A stretch of DNA of 64,000 nucleotides, taken from Thozetella sp. PMI_491. Lineage: Eukaryota > Ascomycota > Sordariomycetes > Chaetosphaeriales > Chaetosphaeriaceae. Under the pieces are notes generated by a model. It ran no database searches. It was not told the origin of the DNA and was given only the letters and a program-made list of their open reading frames with translations. The stretch lies in contig MU270096.1 of NCBI GenBank assembly GCA_021432635.1, positions 147,367 to 211,366 on the forward strand. The letters run 5' to 3'. This document shows positions 21,040 to 29,686 of the stretch, piece by piece (the stretch's first letter is position 1; the number at the start of each line of letters is the position of its first letter). A program made the translations under genes and the position numbers.

Positions 21040-21067
21040 GGGGGGGGGGGGGGGGGGGGGGGGGGGG
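21040..21067. repeat. Homopolymer G tract, 28 nt, with flanking G blocks
   Basis: 28 consecutive G, then A-G5-A-G4, all on the plus strand. Long G runs can form G-quadruplexes and are hard to sequence, so the length should be treated as approximate. Confidence 0.85.
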
Positions 21068-21968
21068 AGGGGGAGGGGAGAGTTCTGACCCAGTACCAGG
21101 GAATCCCGACCCCGGATTTGTGGAGTGTTCGGCCAGCGGTCTAAACAGACTCACGGCGAAATTGGCTTTCGTGATCCCCAATTCGAGCCACAGGGCGAGG
21201 CTGTCTAGTGGCTTCCCGTCGTTTGGTTTTATTTTCCGAGGCTGCCGGAAGCCCTCCCATGCCTACCTTACCTAATCCTCTCGCCCTGCTCCCGTCTTAG
21301 GTGATAATTGTACCTTGCCTCCCTCGCCAACAAGGTACATACGGTACATTTCCGCTACCTTCCCTACCCCTTCCTGTGTGTCTATGTACACACTGTTTCG
21401 GTAATCAAGACCCACTGTGCGGGCCGTGTGCTACTCGCCGCCTGCGATTGCATCTGTCATGTCTCTACCCCTTCCAGGTACTGTAGGCTACATGTCAGAG
21501 CTGGACTGTCTAGTCTATGGGCCCCTCACTCGCTTCCACTCGGGCGGGCTTCTGCCTGCCGATTCTAGTCGAGATACGGGCTGGCTCTGCGCTGTTGTGT
21601 CGTCTCGACTCCAGCTTAGCCTCCAATCGGTTACGACCTTGCAGGGCGGGACCCCTCACCGCCTTCAGCGCCGCTGCAGCTAAGGCATAGCGTCACTACG
21701 TCGGGGTTTGGAGACGGATGGAGCCTCTGGTCACGCTTGGGTCTGGACGATACGAACCCAACACGGCGAGCGCCTTGAATGATAGTCGAAATGCGCAGGA
21801 CCTGATCATCTCTTGTGATGAACCCGGTATTAGTGATACACGCCTGCTGCCACGGGGTGGTGTGGACATCCTTGTCCGACCCGGGCAGTCCAGACTCTCC
21901 ACTCCTTGACGCCTCACTCTATGTGTCTCTCTCTCCTCATCCGTCCCCGCAGGGACGCGGTCCTCTCT

Positions 21969-22993
21969 TTACATGGCCCGGATCTTATAGTCTGAGTCTG
22001 GCAGATACAGGTGCCGGTCGGCCCCCTTGGCGGTCAGCACCACCATGCGAATGACACCGCCGGAGCTGCCGTCCCACCGGATGGCCTCCTTCAGCGCCTC
22101 CTTGACGAATGACACCGCCTCAGCCTCCTCCATACCCTCCTTCCAGTGCGCATCGCAGTATCCGTAGATGTACGTCGAGCCCGAGCCACCGATTGAATAT
22201 GCCTGCTTGTGCAAGGACCCGCCGATGGGGATCTGATAGACTTGGCCGCCGTGGCGCTCGTCCCAGCCGGCAATGATAAGGCCGGCGCTGCGCAATGGAT
22301 TAGCATGTACTCTACGGGCGCCTGACGCCAGGCAGGGATGATATGGAAGGTGTAACTTACGTCAACCGGTCCTTGTTCGAGTAGCAGATCTCCTGGAAGA
22401 TGGAGGCCGCCGTCTGGGTGGTTGGGGGCTTGCCGTTCATGGACGCGAACAGGCCGAGCTGGTACTGCACGATGTCGGCGACAGCTTGCGTGTCGGCGGC
22501 GGAGCCGGATCGGCAGCACCAGATGGTGTCGGCCACCCGGGTCAACTTGTCCGTCACACGGTTCGCGATGTAGGCTCCGGTCGTTGTACGGGAATCAGCG
22601 CCTTTGGGGGCACAGCGTCAGCAATCGTCTAGATGTGAGCAGTGTGGTTTGCCCGTGGCAGACTAACCCAAGATGACACCGTCCTTGAACGTCACGGCCA
22701 TACTATTCCCAACAGTCAGCGGTCTTGCCCATGCCGTCATCGAGGCTCGTCGTGGAGCGGGCTTACATCGAGGTACCGAGGCTAGACGAGGAGCATTAGC
22801 AAGCAGAATCATGAGGCTGGATGAACGCGGACCGCCTTACTTGACCTCTCCCTTCTTCAGGCGATCCATATCAACGTGGATGCCATCTAATACCATCAGC
22901 TGTCAGCGACTGGCGCCCAGAAACTCCCCTTCCGTAGCGGCGTAGGGTCCGTTACGCACCTTCGTTCAGCATGCCCGAGGTACTGAACTCCAT
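21969..22993 (-). CDS. PRE3: 20S proteasome subunit beta-1 (caspase-like activity)
   Basis: Six exons (22993-22960, 22886-22841, 22781-22767, 22702-22668, 22601-22361, 22287-21969) encode 229 residues. Beta-1 is one of three proteolytic subunits of the core particle and cleaves after acidic residues. A 29-residue propeptide ends at Gly29, and the catalytic Thr is residue 30 (LGTSIMAVTF). The active-site Asp lies in [15 protein letters not shown] and the Lys in VTDKLTR. The segments [29 protein letters not shown] and IYGYCDAHW match the beta-1 branch rather than beta-2 or beta-5. All junctions keep frame. The third exon is only 15 nt and carries the processing site. The symbol follows the yeast orthologue. 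Confidence 0.95.
22767..22781 (-). other. 15-nt microexon of proteasome beta-1, across the Gly-Thr cleavage site
   Basis: C CTC GGT ACC TCG AT is bounded by a GTCTAG acceptor and a GTAAGC donor. It encodes Leu-Gly-Thr-Ser and parts of the flanking Asn and Ile codons, so it includes the residue that becomes the catalytic Thr1. Confidence 0.85.
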
Positions 22994-23521
22994 CCTTGCG
23001 GCCAAGTTTTGGTGTATGCGATGTATTTCTTTGTATGCGTAGCTAGGAGCTCGAGGGCGTGCGGTCGTCGGGAAGGGAGATGGAGGGTCGTGGTAGAAGT
23101 GTCGTGCAATGAGGTCGTCGAGTCTGAGCTCCGAAGCTCCAGAAGCTCAAGGCAGCTCCAGACACACGCGTTGGCAAGGCTAAGTCACGTGCACGGGATG
23201 CAAGGTGGGTCTCAGAGAGTTTCGTTACCTGCATGGGCGCCCCGACAAGGACTTATCGGTTTTTATCTGGAGCGGCGAACCCCTGAGAGATCCACCGCGC
23301 CGAGTCCCCGGCGTCCAGTCGACCGATGGCTCCGGGGGTCGTAGATCATTCTGGGCTGATCGGCCGTGGGCTTTTCCATCTTATCGACAGTTCGCATTTC
23401 TCTCCAATATACTTTTTGCGGCCAGCGCCGCAGCGCGGATCTGCCTCGAGCACCCTCACACTCCTTTACTCATATTCTTCTACCAGCATCCTTTGACTCG
23501 ACGTCTCGGCTACGAAAAAAG
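22994..23521. other. Divergent promoter region (proteasome beta-1 / Erv2)
   Basis: About 530 bases shared by two housekeeping genes transcribed in opposite directions. No gene and no confidently identifiable factor site. Confidence 0.55.
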
Positions 23522-24247
23522 ATGGCGCGGCGACAGCACGTCACTCTCATCATTGGCCTGGCGGTGGTCACCTTCCTCACCATTTCGTATCTCTTCTCAG
23601 GCAGCACGACGGAGGGCTATGCTCTAGACCTGTCCGCGCCAGCGGCCAGCAATAACAAGGTCGATTACAAGGCAGATTTAGGCGTCATCTCCGACAGCAT
23701 CTTGAAGGGTGGCTCGATCGCACCCAAGCTCGGGAACGAGACGGCGAAGTATGTACCCCCCCTCCAGGAACTTCTCTGCTTCCTATTCCCTCCAATTCTC
23801 CTCATATGAGCTAACGCCTCTGTCCCTTGCAGAGCCGAGCTCGGCCGCGCCTCTTGGAAGCTCATGCACACCATGATGGCACGCTTCCCCGAGGAGCCCA
23901 CCGAAGAGGACAGTCTTGCGCTCAAGACCTACATTGCGCTCTTCGCCCGACTCTACCCCTGCGGCGAGTGTGCTGCCCACTTCCGCAAGCTCCTCGAGAA
24001 GTATCCGCCCCAGACCAGCAGTCGCAACGCCGCCGCTGGCTGGGCCTGCTTCGTGCACAACCAGGTGAACAAGCGGCTCAAGAAGCCCGAGTTCGACTGC
24101 AACAACATCGGCGACTTTTACGACTGCGGCTGCGGCGAGGAGGACAAGAAGGGAAAGAAGGGCGAGAGCTCAAAGGGCAAGACGGAGGACTTGAAAGAGA
24201 GAGCCGTGAGCCTGGAAAAGGAGGAGGGGTTGGTCAGGGGAGGCTGA
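23522..24247 (+). CDS. ERV2: FAD-linked sulfhydryl oxidase, Erv2-type (ER)
   Basis: Exons 23522-23748 and 23833-24247 encode 213 residues. Erv2 uses O2 to make disulfides in the ER lumen and passes them to protein disulfide isomerase. A basic N-terminus and one membrane segment (ITLIIGLAVVTFLTISYLF-like, residues 6-26) form a signal anchor. The Erv/ALR domain begins at ELGRASWKLMHTM. The redox-active CGEC is at residues 119-122, the structural pair is Cys148/Cys165, and a CGC motif at 174-176 matches the flexible shuttle disulfide of yeast Erv2. The tail after 177 is Lys/Glu-rich. The 84-nt intron (GTATGT...TGCAG) sits just before the domain. Membrane anchor plus CGC points to Erv2 rather than mitochondrial Erv1. 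Confidence 0.93.
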
Positions 24248-24678
24248 GGAACGGTTCGCAAGCTCGGTGGAGGTCTGCTTTCATTCAGTTAGAGGCACGG
24301 TGTTCGGTGTTTCTGTATCTCTCGGCGACGGAAGTTGTATATCAAGGCTCTCCTATCTCTCCGCGATTTGGTAGGCTTGGCTGGCATTGGGGGCGTACCA
24401 CTTACCCGTAGCACAGGGGACTCTGGAGATGGGGAGGGACACATTCTGTAAACTCAAGGCACCATAGATGCCCGCAGAGCCCCCCCAAAAATACACACAC
24501 TGCTCACAGGTCGTAAGCGATGTCTCGATGCACCCGACTTCTGCCTCTACTCTACTTGGAGTCTCCCGTATCAACCAAGAATGCCAACAGTCAACTATTC
24601 ACTCCTCGCACTACTGGCCACTTACACCTCGCTCGCCTGCTCTCAAACTAGACTTCACATTAGCCTTCTGGAGGCCCT
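24248..24678. other. Intergenic region between convergent genes
   Basis: This contains the 3' UTRs of the Erv2 gene and of the damaged secreted-protein gene. Nothing else seen. Confidence 0.55.
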
Positions 24679-25577
24679 TCAGTACGTTCCGGAATACAGC
24701 GTAATCTCCCATCTCCCATTCATCGTCGAAATCACTGGCTTGTAAGCTTGAACGATGAACGCCTGGGTGACGGGGCTGAGAAGCCCAAGCTCGTAGTCAA
24801 TCGTGTCGTTGTTGGCATAGTCTCCAACCGTCTTCGCGAGCACCGGGCTCCCGTCCGTCTTGGCCGTCAATGCCTCGTCCGGCGCTCCTCGGACGATGTC
24901 GAGGCTGAACCCGGCCATGGCTCCACTGCCGTCGGTCGCTGCGATCACGGCGGCGCCGTCGCATCCTTCGAGGAGCGAAACATCCCCCCAGGCCGTGCGG
25001 GTGGGCGGTCCATCCTATGCGATCTCGATCCATGTGCCAAGGTTGTGATTTACGGTGCCGTCGAGATTCCCAGATGGATTCCCGCGCACGATGCGGCCCG
25101 CAAATGTAGGGCAGACGGAGATGAAGACTTCGGAACCCGGCGTAAGCTGGGAGGTGGAGGTCAGAAAAGGCAAGATGTTGGTATATAAAAGTGGAAGGGC
25201 GTGGGAATAGTAGAGTAGGGTACGTACCAGGACATACTTCCATGGGTGGTGGTCTCGGTCATTTTCGTAGAAGAAATAGTAGTGACTTTGTTCGAGGTTC
25301 GTGAAATCGGCATCTCTGAGCAGAACTCCGGGACCGCCAGAGTCGATATCGCCATCTACTCGAGATGTCAGATGCACTCCACAGCCAGTTGGCGTTCACC
25401 GAGAAACTCACAGGTGAAAATGGGAGGTTGGTCATCCGAGCTACAGTATGGATTCGGCCCGGTGTTGTTGCGCAATGCGAGACGTCCAGGTCCGTAGGAC
25501 CGTCGAGATGGTGCCGCGGAGACAAACCCCAGGAAGCCAAAGAGGAAGAGCCCAATCAACATACGTAGTTGATACAT
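24679..25577 (-). pseudogene. Secreted protein of unknown family with an in-frame TAG stop
   Basis: Three exons (25577-25412, 25355-25228, 25146-24679) make a continuous frame of 253 codons interrupted once, by TAG at 25017-25015 (codon 142). A signal peptide (LIGLFLFGFLGFVSA) precedes a domain with NPYCSSDDQPPIFTC, HHPWKYV, EVFISVCPTFAGRIVRGNP and NHNLGTWIEIA. After the stop, the same frame continues with DGPPTRTAWGDVSLLEGC and runs 110 more residues to a normal end, with clear protein-like composition. A Trp codon (TGG) changed to TAG would explain it. That is a C-to-T change at CpA on the other strand, the repeat-induced point mutation signature. A 39-nt in-frame GTAAAT...CATAG intron (25053-25015) is an alternative, but is very short. 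I do not recognise the function. Confidence 0.6.
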
Positions 25578-26952
25578 TGGATGCGGTCCTGAGAGAAAAC
25601 AAAGTCTATGGGCCGTTCCCCGCCAAGTTTGAAGAGCCGTCCAAGTCGCGATGCGGTGACAAGGGCCTGATTGTACCAGGTAAGAGAGAATATAGAACTA
25701 GGGAGGATTGGCTATGTATCAATGTGCTCGATGCAGCTTAAGCGAAACGGAAAGGTTTGTAGGATTATAGGGACGACGTGAGCTAGGGCATACAATCACA
25801 GAACAGCGTTGGCCGGCAATCCGCCTTTCAGTATGAGCCACAGTTAGGCCTCTCAGAATCAACTGCTTCAAGTCCGACATGTCGAGATACGTCATCCATT
25901 TACATCTGTGATCCATATTTGTGAGCGCGGGAAGTAGCACCTGACATCCAGATCCCACGCCCATGGAAACTGCAGTACCAGTGCTACAAGCACGCGCTTC
26001 CGGTCCGTTTAAGCTTATTTGCGCGTCCTACCCGAAGGAAAAAGAATGCCAAATCGTGTAGCACCAAAGCTGTGGGTTATGCATACCGTGTCGTGTCTAG
26101 ATTGGTCTTGGATAGTAACAGCACCTGTGAAGCACCTCGGGCGTGTATAGTCTCCGACTCGCTGAAGAGGAATAGCAGTACCGTAGAACATTCCAAAGGT
26201 TTCCGAAATCTAGATACAAGTCGTGTGGAGGGGGGCTGGCTTTATCTCGCGTCGTCCAAAGTATCTATGAAAACAACTGCAAGCTCCGGTCAGGTATGAT
26301 TGCCGCGCATGGCTTAAAACGATTACGCGGTCGCGATACCCCCCTCTCCAAATTTTAATCTCACTTTACCTCTTGATGCCTAGGAGGTGTGTGTTGGTAC
26401 CAGCGAAATTGTGCAGGTTGTCTCCAAAGCAAGCCTATCGCCGTTGACGTAGTCATATCACCACGGTCTCACCCGTGCCAGAGAGCTAACTTATAAATCG
26501 AACAGGCATCCCCCGGCTGCATCGAGGATGTTTCTGCTGTCCGAAGTTGATTGGCGCCTGTAGTGGTGGCGCTTCCGCCGGTGTGGCTCGTCTGCCCAGT
26601 TTCGGGTCAGGCGTCCGCCTATCACGAACCGTGCCGATCACTACCATGACGTACCCCCCCTTTACGTCAACAACCCACCCTCCACTTACACCGAGCAGCA
26701 TGACGAAAGAAGCAAGCCTGGAGTACGGTGATTGAGAATATAATAAATTCAAAGGGAGCAAGGCTTCTCAGAGAACTGCCCGATCTGCACTTCACCGTTC
26801 TACACTGAAACTGCCCAAGTCAGCAAACACCGCCAGCGTGGGAATAGGTAAGTCTCACCAGGCATTCGCAACGGGACCTCGACTCCAGACAGAGACTAAA
26901 TATTTCAAGACACCTTCTATTACATACCCTCCACCTAGACTCAACGCCGAAA
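25578..26952. other. Intergenic region, no gene seen
   Basis: Divergent upstream region between the secreted-protein gene and the small protein at 26953. Base composition is less GC-rich than in neighbouring genes, and all frames are short. Confidence 0.55.
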
Positions 26953-27469
26953 ATGGAGTCCATGAAGAAGACGTACAACGAGCAGTACGAGAAGTGGGTC
27001 CCCTGGCTCGAGGACAACTTCCTGCGATACTTCACCAAGGACAACAAGGCTAGCTACGCCACACGAGGTAGGAAGCAGTGCATCTCGGACGGCCCCTATT
27101 TACAGTAGACCCAAGCTGACTTAGTGTCCCCGGCCAGACAACCTAAACAAGACCAAAGTGACGGGAATCAAGCAGGTCGACACCCTACAAGACGGAGTAC
27201 ATAACCTCGTGGCCGGACAGGTCGGGCAAGGCGGCATCGGCCAGCCGATCGGCGACCTCGCCTCGCAAGAGGGCGTCAACCGCCTCGAGCGCAAGGGCAA
27301 GGACAATAAAGGTGGCTACGTTCCCCAGGAGGCCGGCCCCGCCGCCCAGGGCGGAAACCCCGTCATTGACAACGTCTCTAAGGGCGGCCAGCAGGTTGCA
27401 GGCGCGGCTCAGAGCGGCCTGAAGAGTGCTGGGGGCATGTTGGGCCTTGGTGGTGGCGACAAGAAATAG
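26953..27469 (+). CDS. Small hydrophilic Gly/Gln-rich protein of unknown function
   Basis: Exons 26953-27067 and 27138-27469 encode 148 residues. The first 40 residues are aromatic and charged (YEKWVPWLEDNFLRYFTKDNKASYATR). The rest is Gly, Gln and Asn-rich, with imperfect repeats such as GQVGQGGIGQPIGD, ending GGMLGLGGGDKK. There is no signal peptide or membrane segment. The intron (GTAGGA...GCCAG) keeps frame and joins ATR to DNLNKTK. Composition and length recall stress-induced hydrophilin-like fungal proteins, but that is only an impression. The ordered N-terminus and good splice sites make it a real gene. Confidence 0.75.
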
Positions 27470-27589
27470 AGCCGAGTCTGGATGATGGCTCGACGTGGAA
27501 GTTACGACATTGCCAGATCGATGCACGCAACGCAAAGGCTAGTTTAGTAGTGGGCTTTAATCTCGTTGATACCCTCTTCCTTCGTTTGT

Positions 27590-27595
27590 AATAAA
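27590..27595 (+). terminator. Polyadenylation signal AATAAA after the small Gly/Gln-rich protein gene
   Basis: AATAAA lies 120 bases after the stop codon at 27469, a usual spacing for a fungal 3' UTR. Confidence 0.4.
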
Positions 27596-27862
27596 TAGCT
27601 CTATGTGCGCCCGTACCGGGCCTAATAGCTCGGATGAATCAAAGGCCGTCCTGCTAGGAAGTCTGCAGCCTGGTACTTGCCTCTACCCTCTCGATCCGTT
27701 ATTTGTGCTATGTGCTCTTTTCGTCACAAGTCGTTTGCCCTCTTTTATGGACAAATTGCTTTCTCTGAGGCTTCTCCTTCTCGGTACTCTGACCAAGATT
27801 CGCTTGCACCTCCTTCTGCCTACATCCGGTGATACCGTGGTATGGTAGCCGTGCTGAGAATC

Positions 27863-28621
27863 TCACCTATTATATTCGGCATCCCTCGTGAGATGTATAG
27901 TCTCGTTGGGATGGCGGATTGGCAATGCGCCACGATATGGTACGGGTCTTGGTCTTTGGCTCACCCAAGCACATCGGGGGAAGGGTGTTCCCTTTCGTCC
28001 ATATACCGATCTTTTCGGGAAAGTGGCCTGTGACCCCATGTCTCCCGCGAGTGACTGGGCAGCCCGCTGGCAATTTGTGCACCATTCTGGTCGTAAGTAC
28101 TGCTCCGGTCGTGAGTATTCCCCAGGTTGTGGGTACCGCTGAGATTGCGAGTGTCGTTCAGGTCCGGGGTACCACTCCGGCTGTAGGCATGGTTCACGTT
28201 GCAGGTATGACTCATGCCGTGGATACGGCTCAAACCGCCGGTAGGGCATAGGATGTGGGTATGGTTGAGGCTGCAAGTATGGCGCAGGCTGCGGATGCCT
28301 CAACTCAGGCTGTGGGTATCTCTCAATTCCTGGGTACCACGAAGGCTGTGGAATCCCAGTCGACCCGGCTAGTCCCGGGAATATCTCACACTGAGAGGAG
28401 GTAGTCCCGGACAAGTCCTGGTTCGAGGTAGGAGAGACATGGCCAGGAAGAGAGCGTAGGTCTGGTATACAGGGCTCCAAGAGCAATCTCAGTGGCCACG
28501 CCTTCTTGAAGATGATGCCGTCGTCTCTGAGATGAGGAAGTTGATTAGTTTGCTGTCGCAAATAGGGTGCTGGATGCTTTGCTTGCTTCTCGGGAGCTCG
28601 TGCGTCACAGCTTCGACTCAT
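27863..28621 (-). CDS. Open frame with hexapeptide repeats (candidate gene)
   Basis: A 252-codon frame from ATG at 28621. The middle has about 14 degenerate copies of a six-residue unit of the type Y-x-Q-P-E-x (for example YLQPQP, YPHPMP, YLQREP, YPGPER, YPQPGE, YSRPEQ). It is encoded by an 18-bp minisatellite on the DNA. The flanking parts show no known domain. Tyr at the first place of the unit is kept in most copies although the DNA has drifted, and the frame has no stop, which hints at coding. However, an 18-bp repeat stays open by chance more easily than random DNA, and no signal peptide is seen. I give it as a candidate only. Confidence 0.35.
   Translation of the reverse strand: MSRSCDARAPEKQAKHPAPYLRQQTNQLPHLRDDGIIFKKAWPLRLLLEPCIPDLRSLPGHVSPTSNQDLSGTTSSQCEIFPGLAGSTGIPQPSWYPGIERYPQPELRHPQPAPYLQPQPYPHPMPYRRFEPYPRHESYLQREPCLQPEWYPGPERHSQSQRYPQPGEYSRPEQYLRPEWCTNCQRAAQSLAGDMGSQATFPKRSVYGRKGTPFPRCAWVSQRPRPVPYRGALPIRHPNETIHLTRDAEYNR
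28090..28359. repeat. Degenerate 18-bp minisatellite, about 15 units
   Basis: Consecutive units run from 28090 (plus strand: GTCGTAAGTACTGCTCCG, GTCGTGAGTATTCCCCAG, GTTGTGGGTACCGCTGAG and so on). The unit at 28288-28308 is 21 bp, and the last one is 15 bp. A rough consensus is GYTGTGGGTAYNRCTCAG. All length changes are multiples of three. Confidence 0.85.
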
Positions 28622-29686
28622 CTCGAATGACCGTCTCCGCTGGCAGCTTGTATGTCAGAATCTAGGACTGGAAGAGAGAGGTGAGGAAGCTCAGCGACCT
28701 AGATATGAAGAAGTTCAAAGAGGCTCGGTCGGAAATCTTGGTGAATCAAATCGTGGTTTGAGTGCTACGTGAAAAGATGCACCTAGCAGGCCTCCTGGGA
28801 TACGGGCAGGAATGGTGATGGTTGAACTAAACCACGCACTCCTGAGAGATCTCATATTTTGTTTTGCTTGAAGTTCGAAGACAGGTTCGCTGGTAAAGGT
28901 CGCCGCTGCACGACTGCATCTGTGGACACTGCCCGCTGCCTTATCGGAGAAAGGTGGCGCCTAGGCGCGGACACATCAAGGTTGACTTTTGAGGTATCCA
29001 TTGTTGAAAGCGAAAAGGTAGCTCGCTGTTTGTAGATTCTAGTCGCGGCTGGTATTCTAGCATAGGTGATGGATAAGAGCTTCTTGAACCTTATAGCTCG
29101 TCTCCCACTCATGCTTCATTGCACAAGTCACCGAGGTCTCACCTCGAGGCTGAAATATCATGTGTTCGCACAACGGGGCTAAGAATGGGATAGAACAAAC
29201 ACCGGTCACGTAATTTCTGAACACCACGGCTGCTTTATTTTCAAGTCCCATGGGATGCGAAAATGCACCAATCAAGGTGCTAATTCAAACCAGTTGGGCA
29301 CTCGTTCGTTGGGATCAAATACTTATCCTGGTTGGTAAACAAAAGCATCAGGGGCTGGCACTAATCCGTTATCGGCACCTGTGTAGCTAGTCAGGCGCAA
29401 GTGTCGAATGAGGGGTACGGTGCTAATCGCTGCTGCACCGGGAACGCTCCCGGGACCGGTCCCGGGGTCTTTGGCGTCTCATTAGCCACTTGGGAAGCGA
29501 GTCATTAACTGCCCCTTCGGGACCCTTTCGAATGCCTTGACTTTAATACGAGGGAACTCTCGGCTGTCGAGGGCGTATGAGTTTTGCTTCTGCGCTGCTG
29601 CTGACATAGTGATTTGTGCTTCTTTCAGCGACCAGTTCGGCGCCGGTCCTTTGTATATATTTATTGCCAGCTTGCGGCCAGAAGCT
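28622..29686. other. Intergenic region with a strong palindrome, no sure gene
   Basis: A minus-strand frame near 28852-29001 (MDTSKVNLDVSAPRRHLSP...) has protein-like composition, but I could not join it to other exons. The part from 29400 to 29686 is the promoter of the DUF3445 gene and contains the palindrome at 29449. Confidence 0.45.
29449..29466. promoter_or_regulatory. Perfect 18-bp palindrome CCCGGGACCGGTCCCGGG
   Basis: It lies 220 bases upstream of the ATG of the DUF3445 gene. Inverted CGG/CCG-type halves are the usual target shape of Zn2Cys6 dimers. Which factor binds, if any, is unknown. Confidence 0.45.

Larger units (their letters stand above)
17582..21968. other. 4.4-kb gene-free region upstream of the cyclin, rich in simple repeats
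   Basis: No domain-bearing frame was found. On the minus strand it is strongly pyrimidine-rich from about 18500 to 19550, which fits an extended promoter and 5' UTR of the cyclin. It carries an A21 tract, a (TC)13 run, a C13 run and a G28 run, listed separately. The distal end abuts the 3' end of the proteasome gene. Confidence 0.55.
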
